A stretch of DNA of 32,337 bases, taken from positions 1 through 32,337 of the forward strand of contig JAQVIB010000003.1 in NCBI GenBank assembly GCA_028695945.1, written 5' to 3'. How positions within the stretch are numbered: position 1 is the first letter of the stretch; every line of letters starts with the position of its first letter. The notes under the pieces were generated by a model that was given only the letters and a program-made list of their open reading frames with translations, had not been told where the DNA came from and did not search any database. The stretch is from Lachnospiraceae bacterium. GTDB lineage: Bacteria; Bacillota; Clostridia; Lachnospirales; Anaerotignaceae. Shown in pieces: positions 24,697-32,337 of the stretch. The translations under genes were made by a program, and so were the position numbers.

Positions 24697-25041
24697 CCTT
24701 GGGCGTTGCCCAAACCTACTCGCTTTTTGAAAAAAGCGAGACCAAAAATTTTTATTAAACCGCATATTAATGCGGTTTTAGATGGGTCAATTATGCAATG
24801 GCAAAGACATGCCATCTGTCCGTAGGACAGCTTTGGGTCGCAAAGTGCTGACCAATGCAATGGCAAAGACATACCATCTGTCGGTAGGACAGCTTTGGGT
24901 CGCAAAGTGCTGACCAATGCAATGGCAAAGACATGCCATCTGTCGGTAGGGCAGCTTTGGGTCGCAAAGTGCTGACCAGTGAAACCTTTGTGGGTGTTTG
25001 AGGGTGAAGCCCTCAAGGTTTCGAGCAATGTCCAAGGGTTT
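24697..25041 (+). repeat. Dispersed hairpin-rich repeat, copy 2 (three 62-bp units)
   Basis: This takes up most of the 472-base gap between the dehydrogenase and murC. It has the same parts in the same order as copy 1 at 3911-4128: GGGC-GTT-GCCC, CTCGCTTTTT/AAAAAGCGAG, AAACCGCAT/ATGCGGTTT, the 62-base unit, and TTGAGGG/CCCTCAA. Without the two extra units its length (217) nearly equals copy 1 (214). The second stem differs from copy 1 by a paired change (TTGC/GCAA to TCGC/GCGA). It starts about 10 bases after the dehydrogenase stop. Confidence 0.88.
24794..24979 (+). repeat. Three tandem 62-bp units inside repeat copy 2
   Basis: Units start at 24794, 24856 and 24918 with exactly 62-base period and differ at only a few sites. 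Each holds three hairpins: ATGGCA/TGCCAT, CTGTC(C)/(G)GACAG and CAG-CTTTG/CAAAG-TG-CTG. The period is not a multiple of three, so it is not a coding repeat. Confidence 0.93.
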
Positions 25042-25049
25042 TCACGTTA

Positions 25050-25088
25050 AAAAAGCCAACTCCGTATAAAAATAGGTGTTGGCTTTTT
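25050..25088. terminator. Bidirectional terminator between dehydrogenase and murC
   Basis: AAAAAGCCAAC and GTTGGCTTTTT flank a 17-base loop. A-rich on the left and T-rich on the right, so it can end both the rightward transcript that runs through the repeat and the leftward murC transcript. Confidence 0.88.
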
Positions 25089-25145
25089 GTTTACATAAAA
25101 ATGGCATGAAATTGTGTGTTTTGTTAGGTAAATTGTGCACAACTA

Positions 25146-25163
25146 TGTGGATAACGTGGATAA
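25146..25163 (-). promoter_or_regulatory. Two abutting DnaA-box-like sites
   Basis: On the minus strand TTATCCACG and TTATCCACA lie directly next to each other (plus strand CGTGGATAA at 25155-25163 and TGTGGATAA at 25146-25154). The second is a perfect DnaA box and the first has one mismatch. They end exactly at the murC stop codon. There are only two, so this is not by itself an origin. Confidence 0.5.
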
Positions 25164-26543
25164 CTACCCTTTTACAAGGTTTTCACCCACTAAATATACA
25201 TCTCCTGCACCCATAGTTATCAACATATCACCAGGCTGTGCTGTGGATTTAATGAAGTCAACTATATCGTCAAAACTGCTGATGTATCTTGCACTTTTGC
25301 CATGACTTTTAATTTTATCCACAATATCTCGAGAGTGAATTATGCCAGTGTCTTTTTCTCTTGCGGCATAAATATCTGTTACTATAATTTCGTCAGCATC
25401 AGTAAAGGCGTTTCCAAAATCTTCAAACAAAGTTTTTGCACGGCTATAGGTATGAGGCTGGAAAATGCACCAAAGCGTTTTATGTTCCACTTTTTGTGCC
25501 GCCGCAAGGGTTGCACGAATTTCCGTTGTATGGTGAGCATAGTCATCTATAACACTAATGCCGTTGTAGGTTCCTTTATACTGAAAACGTCGGTTAACAC
25601 CTGTATAGTTATCAAGACCTGTTATTATACTTGCCATAGGCAGGGTAAGGGCATTTGCCGCCGCACATGCCGCAAGGGCATTAAGTATGTTATGTTCGCC
25701 TGGAATACGCAGTGCAATACGCCCCATAATCTTACCATTAAAGACTGCATCAAAGCTATTACGTCCGTTTGGCTCATGGATTATGTTATCTGCATACCAG
25801 TTTGCAGCGTTATCAAGTCCGTAGGTAATAACATTGGCTTTAAGGTCACTGGTAATGTATTCTTTGCCTACGGTGTCGTTATTTATAATTACATAGCCTT
25901 CAGAAGGTACGTTTTGGGCAAAGCCTTTAAATGAAGTCTGTATCTGGTGCAAATCCTTAAAATAATCTAAATGTTCAGCCTCTACATTAAGAATAACAGC
26001 TACAAATGGATTGAATTTAAGAAAGCTATCGTGGTATTCGCAGGCTTCTGCAAGGAAAAACTTAGAATTACCTATTTTTGTATTTCCGCCAATGGTAGAA
26101 AGAATTCCACCTACAGAAATGGTAGGGTCTGCATTATCGGCAAGTAATATTTCACTTAACATAGAGGTGGTTGTGGTTTTACCATGTGTGCCAGCAACGG
26201 CTATGCTTTGGCTATACCAAGACATAATACTGCCTAAAAGGTCACTTCTTTCTATAACCAAAATTCCTTTTGCTTTTGCGGCAACTATTTCTGGGTTATC
26301 ATCTTTAACGGCGGCAGTGAATACAACCAAATCTATATCATCGGTTATATTTTCAGCCTTATGACCATAATTAACTTTAATACCAAGGCTTTCAAGATGT
26401 ATAGTAACATCAGATGACTTAACGTCTGTTCCGCTTACGTGCAAACCTTTAAAGTTTAATATTTCTGCAAGACCGCTCATACTTATGCCGCCTATGCCAA
26501 TAAAATATATGTTTTTATATGTGTTTTCAAAATCTAGCTTCAT
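25164..26543 (-). CDS. murC: UDP-N-acetylmuramate--L-alanine ligase
   Basis: 459 residues, full length. MurC adds L-alanine to UDP-MurNAc using ATP, in the cytoplasm, the first step of stem-peptide assembly. N-terminal nucleotide motif GIGGISMSG at 16-24, ATP loop GTHGKTTT at 118-125, HDSFLKF region, DDYAHHTTEIRATL in the C-terminal domain and the closing MGAGDVYLVGENL all match. ATG has only a weak ribosome site (AGGCG). It is transcribed alone, leftward, divergent from glgC; a possible -10 TATACT lies on the minus strand at 26591-26586. With murA in the window it covers the first and third committed steps of precursor synthesis. Confidence 0.96.
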   Translation of the reverse strand: MKLDFENTYKNIYFIGIGGISMSGLAEILNFKGLHVSGTDVKSSDVTIHLESLGIKVNYGHKAENITDDIDLVVFTAAVKDDNPEIVAAKAKGILVIERSDLLGSIMSWYSQSIAVAGTHGKTTTTSMLSEILLADNADPTISVGGILSTIGGNTKIGNSKFFLAEACEYHDSFLKFNPFVAVILNVEAEHLDYFKDLHQIQTSFKGFAQNVPSEGYVIINNDTVGKEYITSDLKANVITYGLDNAANWYADNIIHEPNGRNSFDAVFNGKIMGRIALRIPGEHNILNALAACAAANALTLPMASIITGLDNYTGVNRRFQYKGTYNGISVIDDYAHHTTEIRATLAAAQKVEHKTLWCIFQPHTYSRAKTLFEDFGNAFTDADEIIVTDIYAAREKDTGIIHSRDIVDKIKSHGKSARYISSFDDIVDFIKSTAQPGDMLITMGAGDVYLVGENLVKG

Positions 26544-26976
26544 TGTTGTTTACGCCTCTATTCATATAAAATAATTCCAAATAAGTATACTACAGCATTT
26601 GTGGAAAGTCCAGTTTCCCTAGTATTTTTACAGTTTTTGAAGTCTCTATTTTTTAATTGAATTTAGTTGAAAAAAAATATGCAGAAAATTTTTAGAATCA
26701 ATTAAGCATTTTACACATTGTGGCGGAAAAACAGGTTCTTTTATCTTGTATGAAATGTGCAAATAGTATGCAGCTTTTGTAGATTTTTACAAGAGGGTAT
26801 ATAAAAATGCTAAAAAACTATTTAAAATGTAGCTTTGGTTGGATAGATTGCTACAAATATTTGGAAATAACTATTTATTACTGTGTTGAAATATGATAAA
26901 ATAGTAATACATAAAGCAGTGTATGCTTTTTTGGTAAAACTTATCCATATAAGTATGGGCATTAGGAGATGATGAC
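26544..26976 (+). other. 433-bp murC-glgC intergenic region with leader hairpins
   Basis: No gene is seen. On the right side there are three short hairpins on the glgC strand: CTTTTGTA/TACAAGAG at 26774-26795, TGTAGC/GCTACA at 26828-26855, and AAAGCA-GTGTA-TGCTTT with a following T tract at 26913-26932, which has the form of a small terminator. A TAAAAT at 26897 could be a -10, in which case the last hairpin would be the 5' end of the message; its -35 (TTTATT) is poor. No known riboswitch pattern was recognised. AGGAG lies 11 bases before glgC. Confidence 0.4.
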
Positions 26977-28260
26977 ATGAGTAAGAATGAAATGATTGCT
27001 ATGCTACTAGCAGGAGGACAAGGAAGTAGGTTGGGTATTTTAACACGAAAAATTGCTAAACCAGCTGTTGCCTTCGGCGGTATGTATCGGATAATTGACT
27101 TTCCACTTAGTAACTGTATTAATTCCGGGGTATATAATGTCGGAGTTCTTACGCAATATCAACCTCTACGCTTGAATCAGCATATCGGTATTGGTATCCC
27201 TTGGGACTTAGACCGAAAAAATGGCGGTGTAACGATACTTGCACCTCATGTTAAAGGCGGCGGAGATAGTGGTGAGTGGTTTACGGGAACGGCAAATGCC
27301 ATTTATCAGAACATAGAGTTTATTGATGCAAATGACCCTGAGTATGTATTAGTGCTTTCAGGTGACCATATTTATAAAATGGATTATTCTCAAATGTTGG
27401 AATATCACAAAAAAAATAATTGTACAGCAACAATTGCAGTTTTGGAAGTACCAATTGAGGAAGCAAGCCGTTTTGGCATTATGAACACAACAGAAGACGA
27501 CAAGATTTATGAGTTTGAAGAAAAACCTGCAAACCCGAAAAGCAATCTTGCCAGCATGGGTATTTACATATTTACTTGGAGCAAGCTTAGGGAAGCACTT
27601 ATACAAGACAGTAAAGTGCATCCAGACAGTGATTTTGGAAATCATATCATTCCCAAAATGCTTGAAAGTAACGAAGTTATGTATGCATATCGTTTCCGTG
27701 ATTACTGGAAGGATGTTGGTACAGTTGAAAGCTACTGGCAAGCTAACATGGAGTTGATTAAAACTCTTCCTGCTTTTAACCTTTACGAGGATTTTTGGAA
27801 AATCTATACCAATACCGACCACCAGCCACCGCAATATGTGGGTGCAAACGGAAAGGTTAAAATGAGTATTATTTCAGACGGGTGCGAGGTTTACGGAGAG
27901 GTGTATAACTCGGTTTTAGGCCCAGAGGTTATAATTGAAGAAGGTTGCGTAATTAAGGACTCTATTATTATGAGCAAATGCACCATAGGCAAAAATTCAA
28001 TCATAGACAGATGCATTATTGACGAAGAATGCACAGTGGGTGAGAATGTAAAAATGGGAATAGGTGAAAATGTGCCAAATAAAGACAAGCCATCTATTTA
28101 TAACACAGGAATTACCGTTATGGGTGAAGATACAACTGTACCAGATGGTGTGGAAATTGGGAAAAACTGCGTGATATTTGGTAAAACACAGACACAAGAC
28201 TACCCTGATATGAAGCTTGAAAGTGGAATGTCGGTCATAAAAGAGGGGGTTGAAATATGA
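26977..28260 (+). CDS. glgC: Glucose-1-phosphate adenylyltransferase, catalytic subunit
   Basis: 427 residues. GlgC makes ADP-glucose from ATP and glucose-1-phosphate, the committed step of glycogen synthesis, in the cytoplasm. The N-terminal pyrophosphorylase motif [20 protein letters not shown] is complete, followed by the GTANAIYQN and [12 protein letters not shown] nucleotide region, [11 protein letters not shown] and the YWKDVGT sugar site; the last 130 residues form a left-handed beta-helix. The stop overlaps the glgD start by four bases (ATGA), so they are translated together and, as in other Firmicutes, should form a mixed tetramer. Glycogen synthase and branching enzyme genes are not in the window. 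Confidence 0.96.
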   Translation: MSKNEMIAMLLAGGQGSRLGILTRKIAKPAVAFGGMYRIIDFPLSNCINSGVYNVGVLTQYQPLRLNQHIGIGIPWDLDRKNGGVTILAPHVKGGGDSGEWFTGTANAIYQNIEFIDANDPEYVLVLSGDHIYKMDYSQMLEYHKKNNCTATIAVLEVPIEEASRFGIMNTTEDDKIYEFEEKPANPKSNLASMGIYIFTWSKLREALIQDSKVHPDSDFGNHIIPKMLESNEVMYAYRFRDYWKDVGTVESYWQANMELIKTLPAFNLYEDFWKIYTNTDHQPPQYVGANGKVKMSIISDGCEVYGEVYNSVLGPEVIIEEGCVIKDSIIMSKCTIGKNSIIDRCIIDEECTVGENVKMGIGENVPNKDKPSIYNTGITVMGEDTTVPDGVEIGKNCVIFGKTQTQDYPDMKLESGMSVIKEGVEI

Positions 28261-29372
28261 AAGCAATAGGTATAATTTTAGCAGGTGGTAACAGTGAAAT
28301 GCGTTTAGGAGAGTTGACAAATACCAGGGCGGCAAGTGCTATGCCCATAGGTGGATGCTATAGAACTATAGACTTTCCTCTTAGCAATATGTCCAGCTCA
28401 AGAATAAGCAAGGTTGCTGTTATAACACAGTACAATTCCCGTTCCCTTAACGACCACTTAGCAAGCTCTAAATGGTGGGATTTTGGACGCAAGCAAGGCG
28501 GTTTATTTGTGTTTACACCTTACATTAGCACCGATAATTCCTTTTGGTTCAGAGGAACTGCCGATTCTATTTACCAAAACATTTCCTTCCTTAAAAAAAG
28601 TAATGAAACCTATGCGGTAATTGCTTCAGGAGATGCGGTATACAAAATGAATTACCGTGATGTAATTCAGTACCACAAAGAGTCGGGTGCGGATATTACT
28701 GTTGTATACAAGGAAATTATGGATAAGGATCTTACCAAGTTTGGTATTTTGCAGATGGATGAAAACAACAGGATACTAGAGTTTGAGGAAAAGCCTATTG
28801 AACCTCAAACGAACTGTGCATCCCTAGGAATATATATTATTTCCAGAACCCTTCTTATAGAGCTTTTAGAGCAGATAGTTCCGGAGGGAAGATATGATGT
28901 TGTTAAAGATATTATTATTCGCTTCCGCAGAAAGCTTACCATTAAAGGCTACAAATTTGATGGATATTGGAGCAATGTTGGTGGCGGTATAAAAGATTAT
29001 TATAACACCAACATGGATTTTCTTAAGCAAGAAGTAAGAGATATATTTGTTAAGCAATATCCTTACACAACAACAAAGCCTAAGGATGAGCCACCGGTTA
29101 AATATAATTTTGGTGCAGAAGTGGCAGACACCATTGCAGGCGGAGGAAGCATTATTAATGGAAATATAAACCACTCTGTTTTATTCAGAAGGGTATATAT
29201 AGGCGAAAACGCCGTAGTAAAAAACTCCATTATTATGGAGGGTTGCTATATTGGCAACAATTGTGTTATTGAAAATGCAGTGTTCGATAAGAATGTTGTT
29301 ATTTCAGAAGGCAAGCACATTGTAGGGGAAGAAGATAACCCTGTGGTGCTAAAGAAAGGTTCAGTTATGTAA
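28257..29372 (+). CDS. glgD: GlgD, regulatory subunit of ADP-glucose pyrophosphorylase
   Basis: 371 residues. It has the same fold as GlgC, but the catalytic loop is changed: [20 protein letters not shown] in place of the GGQGSRL...R-x-AKPA pattern, as expected for the inactive GlgD type that modulates GlgC. The sugar site (GYWSNVG), GTADSIYQN and the C-terminal beta-helix are kept. Translation is coupled to glgC by the ATGA overlap. No terminator was seen after it; spoVG starts 94 bases later and may be partly co-transcribed. Confidence 0.94.
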   Translation: MKAIGIILAGGNSEMRLGELTNTRAASAMPIGGCYRTIDFPLSNMSSSRISKVAVITQYNSRSLNDHLASSKWWDFGRKQGGLFVFTPYISTDNSFWFRGTADSIYQNISFLKKSNETYAVIASGDAVYKMNYRDVIQYHKESGADITVVYKEIMDKDLTKFGILQMDENNRILEFEEKPIEPQTNCASLGIYIISRTLLIELLEQIVPEGRYDVVKDIIIRFRRKLTIKGYKFDGYWSNVGGGIKDYYNTNMDFLKQEVRDIFVKQYPYTTTKPKDEPPVKYNFGAEVADTIAGGGSIINGNINHSVLFRRVYIGENAVVKNSIIMEGCYIGNNCVIENAVFDKNVVISEGKHIVGEEDNPVVLKKGSVM

Positions 29373-29466
29373 AGACGTGATGCATTATTACAACTAGTGG
29401 AACTGACTCTTTACTTTGGAAGAAACGGGGTTAGTTTCGCCGACAAAAAAGGGGTGGACTTGATTT

Positions 29467-29766
29467 ATGGAAATTACTGACGTAAGAGTAAGAAAAGTAA
29501 ACAAGGAAGGAAAGATGAAGGCTGTTATATCGGTAACCTTTGATAACGAGTTTGTTGTTCATGACATTAAGGTTATTGAACGGGACGAAGGTTTATTTAT
29601 TGCTATGCCAAGCAGAAAAACAACAGAAGGCGAATTTCGTGACATTGCTCACCCAATTAATGCCTCAACCCGTGAAAAAATTCAGTCTGTAGTTCTTGAA
29701 AAATACAAGATTGCACTGGCAGAATTAGAAGCCGCCGAAGCAGAGGCAGTTGAAGTAGCTCAATAG
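29467..29766 (+). CDS. spoVG: SpoVG regulator
   Basis: 99 residues, standard length. The family start [20 protein letters not shown] and the block [20 protein letters not shown] are intact. SpoVG is a small nucleic-acid-binding protein that affects sporulation, cell division and surface genes in many Firmicutes. GGGGTGG lies 9 bases before the ATG. Usually it sits beside purR and glmU; here it follows glgCD. No clear sigma-H promoter was found in the 94-base gap. A terminator follows. Confidence 0.96.
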   Translation: MEITDVRVRKVNKEGKMKAVISVTFDNEFVVHDIKVIERDEGLFIAMPSRKTTEGEFRDIAHPINASTREKIQSVVLEKYKIALAELEAAEAEAVEVAQ

Positions 29767-29774
29767 AAAAACAT

Positions 29775-29809
29775 AAGCCGTAACCTAAAATATGGGTTAC
29801 GGCTTTATT
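29775..29809. terminator. Terminator shared by spoVG and the broken lipoprotein gene
   Basis: AAGCCGTAACC and GGTTACGGCTT flank a short AT-rich loop. A T-rich tail follows on the plus strand and a weaker one on the minus strand. Confidence 0.88.
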
Positions 29810-29840
29810 CTTCACAAAAAGTATTAATAAACCAATTACG

Positions 29841-31367
29841 TTACTGAACTTTTGTTGCACTTCCATTTGCTGTAAACGTGCCATCCCATTCCACGGTTTG
29901 AAACATAGTACATGTAATGGGCTTTGATTGCGTGTCAAAGTTCAGCTCCAAAGAAATTTCGGATGACTGATAAACAGCCTTACCTGTAGCACTGTCATAA
30001 TTGCACACTACGGAATCCTCAGCATCTTCCCCACTATGAAAAATCAACTGGTCTCCGTTTAGTTTCATTTCAAACTCCACAGGTTCAGGAGATGAGGTTA
30101 CAGGTTTACCGTCAGGGTCATAGGAGGTAACGCTGCCACTGTATTTGCCTATAATAGCTGTAATATCGCTGGAGTTACTTGCTGCTGGTGGTGTTGCTTG
30201 TGTTTCCTCTTGGGTAATTGGCTCTTCTTCCACAGGGAACTGTTCGAAAATAGACTTTAATTTGTTTATATACTCATCAATATTAATTGAAGTTTGCTCA
30301 ATCAAATCATCCAAAGTTTTCTCTGTAAATTCAGGTGGTTGGGCACCAACTGCAATAATCTCTTTTTCAATTTCCTCTGGGGTCTTTCCGTTGGTATTAA
30401 TTTGCCATATGCTGTCTTTATCAACTTTAGTACCATTTAGTTTAAAACCAGCAATTTTATTTTCGTAAAACCAGTCAGCAAGGTTATCGCCTATAAAAGC
30501 CAATTTTTCACCTGCTGTGGCACTGTCAAAACCTGCAATTCCAAAAACAAATGAAACAGGAGCAAAGCTGTTTTTCATCTTATCAAATTCAACATATACG
30601 TTATTGTTTTCCCCTAAAACTATATTACTGGAAGTTGCACCTATATCTATAATTACATCAACTCCGCTAACAATTATACCAGCAGATTGACCTAAGGTTG
30701 CACCTCCTGCAAGTGCGGAAACTCCACCTGCGGTAGCGATTGTTCCGCCTATAAAAAGACCGGTTTTACACACTGTTTTAGTGGTTGCGGCATAATCCAT
30801 CCATTTTTGATAAAGGTCGGCTTCTTCATTTGCTGCTTCACCATGAAGAATATTTTGTGCCATGGTAAGTTGCTTAAAAGCAGTTTTTGCATCTACACCC
30901 AGTTGTTCACCCAACTGTTTTAACTTGTTTGCACCTTTAACAGCGTCATATTGACTTGTTATTTTATTTGCCCATTCTTAAGCTTCATTTGCACCATAAA
31001 CAGTTTGCACCATTCCCAGGGAAAATTGGCTTTTATTTTGTGGAAGTGAGTTAGACATACTTACAGTACTTGTTTCTTTATCTGCAACGGCAGGAATAAC
31101 TTGTGCCATTTTATTTGTTGCTTCCCAAGCTTTTTGGGTTTCATCCACAAGGGCATATAAATCCTCACGAGGTATTGAGTTAATATCAATTGAAACCAAC
31201 TTATCTGTAAGCAATCGTGCATATACATAACTATGTACTGTATGAACAACAACTGTATTCAGCTCTTGTGAAACAATATCAGAGTTAGCCGCAGTTGGCT
31301 CTTTTGGCGAGCCACATCCAGATAAGGTTAGTAACAAAATAAGTAATATGCTTATGAATTTTTTCAT
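29841..31367 (-). pseudogene. Lipoprotein gene interrupted by one in-frame TAA
   Basis: Read from 31367, the frame codes 129 residues, meets TAA at 30980-30978, and continues without another stop for 378 codons to 29843. The first part has a lipoprotein signal with lipobox Leu-Ser-Gly-Cys18. Directly after the stop the frame reads EWANKITSQYDAVKGANKLK, then helices, a Gly/Ala-rich hydrophobic segment (GGTIATAGGVSALAGGATLG), a Glu/Pro-rich linker and a C-terminal beta domain (from about KYSGSVTSYDPDGK) with conserved-looking strands. No ribosome site or good start is seen for the second part, so it should be silent unless the stop is read through. AAGGAGG precedes the first ATG. A whole protein would have about 508 residues. 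I do not know its family. A sequencing error or a recent single mutation are the likely causes. Confidence 0.8.
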
Positions 31368-31447
31368 AAATCCTCCTTTTTCAATTAAATAATTTTTCTA
31401 CACGTTGTTAAAAGCTATTTTAAGCGGGTTACAATAGTGTAGCGATT

Positions 31448-31476
31448 ATTTTATCATAATAGGCACTGTGTTTCAA
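31448..31476 (-). promoter_or_regulatory. Sigma-A promoter of the broken lipoprotein gene
   Basis: On the minus strand TTGAAA (31476-31471), 17-base spacer, TAAAAT (31453-31448). It lies about 80 bases before the start, so the gene still has expression signals. Confidence 0.6.
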
Positions 31477-31562
31477 TCATAACATTAAACTATGGATTTA
31501 CAAATTCTATATGGAATATTCTTAGGCTTAAATATATTTTTAGACTGCTATTCATTTCAAAG

Positions 31563-31590
31563 GCATAAACTTTTTTTTTGCTAATATAAT
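31563..31590 (+). promoter_or_regulatory. Possible sigma-E-type promoter of the sipL-like gene
   Basis: GCATAAA at 31563-31569 fits the sigma-E -35 pattern KMATAWW; AATATAAT at 31583-31590 partly fits its -10 (CATACAHT) and includes TATAAT, so sigma-A cannot be excluded. The spacer of 13 bases is a little short. Confidence 0.35.
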
Positions 31591-31622
31591 TAGATAGTAG
31601 ACGAAGCTAAAGGAGGGTAAAT

Positions 31623-32337
31623 ATGCCATTTGAATTGATAAAAACGGACAAAGAAACTTACGAAACCATAGGCAGAGGCACAACCCAGGTACTATTGGAG
31701 GGTGATATAATTGTGCCTGATATTAAGCCGGATATTGCCGAGGTTTTACGAGTTGAGGCACAACCATACATTGAGGAGGACAAAGCAGCAGAGGATAGGG
31801 TAGGGTTTAAGGGTGGACTGCGTTTAAGCATAATATATATTGCAAAAAAAGCAGAAAAACCTGTACATAGTATGCAAGATATACTTACCTTTGAAGATTT
31901 TATAAACATAGATGGGGTTACTAGGCTTAGTGATGTTCAAACATGGGTGAAGCTTACACACTTGGAGTATAAGCTGATTAACGACCGAAAGGTTGGCGTG
32001 AAGGCAATAGTTACAGTTTCTGATTGTGCATGGGAAAAACAAACAAATGAGGTGTTGCAAGATGCTATAGGCAATGGGCTTCAGCTTAAAACATGCACAG
32101 TGGCAATGAATAAAAGCACAAATAACAAAAAGGACAGGTTTGTAATTAAGGAACAGCTTAATATAGACCGAAGCAAACCTAACATAGGTCAAATTTTAGA
32201 GTGCGATGTAACTCTTTCGCAAAAAGAGGTTAGGGCAGTAAATGGCGGAGTAAGTGTTAAGGGCGAAGGTGCTGTAAGTGTGCTTTATACAGGTGAAGAC
32301 CAAGAAAGCATAGTGGAACTGGGTGAATTTTGGGTAC
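31623..32337 (+). CDS. sipL: SipL-like spore coat protein with SPOCS (DUF3794) domains, 3' end outside window
   Basis: 238 codons are visible and the frame is open to the edge. The N-terminus MPFELIKTDKETYETIG and the phrases LEGDIIVPDIKPDIAEVLRV and then LSIIYIAKKAEKPV are of the DUF3794/SPOCS type; a second such block starts near residue 175 (FVIKEQLNIDRSKPNIGQIL). In Clostridioides difficile, SipL (SPOCS repeats plus a C-terminal LysM) binds the coat ATPase SpoIVA at the forespore surface and is needed for coat assembly. The LysM part would lie beyond the window. AAAGGAGGG lies 6 bases before the ATG. Other DUF3794 proteins exist, so the symbol is probable, not certain. Confidence 0.82.
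   Translation, partial: MPFELIKTDKETYETIGRGTTQVLLEGDIIVPDIKPDIAEVLRVEAQPYIEEDKAAEDRVGFKGGLRLSIIYIAKKAEKPVHSMQDILTFEDFINIDGVTRLSDVQTWVKLTHLEYKLINDRKVGVKAIVTVSDCAWEKQTNEVLQDAIGNGLQLKTCTVAMNKSTNNKKDRFVIKEQLNIDRSKPNIGQILECDVTLSQKEVRAVNGGVSVKGEGAVSVLYTGEDQESIVELGEFWV

Noticed and set aside
24794-24979. CRISPR array
   Set aside because: The 62-base units are contiguous and include the would-be spacers as repeated sequence; there are no unique spacers and no cas genes.
24657-25035. Open frames on the minus strand across repeat copy 2 that look like small proteins
   Set aside because: They only run through the 62-base tandem units, whose period is not a multiple of three, so the same DNA is read in three rotating frames. 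No ribosome site. They are by-products of the repeat.
26544-26976. Riboswitch (for example c-di-GMP or glycine) before glgC
   Set aside because: None of the conserved core sequences of riboswitches known to me could be found; only short stems are visible.
30145-30468. Plus-strand frame within the broken lipoprotein gene
   Set aside because: It mirrors the minus-strand frame, has no ribosome site, and does not look like a protein.
30978-30980. Programmed stop-codon recoding in the lipoprotein gene
   Set aside because: The stop is TAA, which is not used for selenocysteine or pyrrolysine, and no stimulatory structure was evident.

Overview
The window looks like chromosome of a low-GC, Gram-positive, strictly anaerobic, spore-forming member of the Clostridia (Lachnospiraceae or Anaerotignaceae-like; the family is inferred, not demonstrated). 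The indicators are AT-rich intergenic DNA with strong AGGAGG ribosome binding sites, a complete WalR/WalK locus with YycH, YycI and WalJ, a two-iron superoxide reductase, the Clostridia-type GlgC/GlgD pair, SpoVG, and a SipL-type spore coat protein running off the right end. No tRNA, rRNA, CRISPR array, transposase or phage gene was seen.

Layout. Positions 1-3899: the end of an MMPL/RND-type permease overlapping a long secreted coiled-coil protein. 3900-4286: first full copy of a hairpin-rich dispersed repeat. 4287-6584: CapA-family lipoprotein, desulfoferrodoxin and a small exported protein, each apparently with its own promoter. 6672-8476 (minus): a MATE exporter under a MarR repressor with a clear promoter-operator. 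8671-10122 (minus): a secreted protein with a copper-amine-oxidase-N type stalk domain. 10367-11921: ispE and a GntR regulator. 12018-18532: the Wal operon (LysM-G5 membrane protein, walR, walK, a small secreted Ig-like protein behind a WalR box, yycH, yycI), closed by a truncated inverted copy of the repeat that can serve as a terminator. 18710-23403: a second MATE exporter, murA, walJ, rlmH and a Vat-like acetyltransferase. 23502-24691: a cupin and a short-chain dehydrogenase separated by a terminator. 24697-25041: second full repeat copy, carrying three tandem 62-bp units. 25146-25163: two abutting DnaA-box-like 9-mers touching the end of murC (minus). 26977-29766: glgC, glgD, spoVG. 29841-31367 (minus): a lipoprotein gene broken by one in-frame TAA. 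31623-end: sipL-like gene, partial.

How it fits together. Much of the window serves envelope growth: MurA and MurC make the peptidoglycan precursor, IspE supplies isoprenoids for the lipid carrier, WalRK with YycHI and WalJ controls wall turnover, and the LysM-G5 and Ig-like proteins are probable wall-facing partners. The Wal-rlmH gene group and the DnaA-box-like sites would fit a location not far from the replication origin, but this is inference.

The least explained signal is the dispersed repeat (three copies in 21 kb). It is a chain of short hairpins whose stems are kept by paired substitutions and wobble pairs, which suggests a structured RNA or DNA element rather than random intergenic sequence. 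Other points worth checking are the WalR box inside the Wal operon, the single-stop pseudogene, and the terminator placed directly ahead of the dehydrogenase ribosome binding site.
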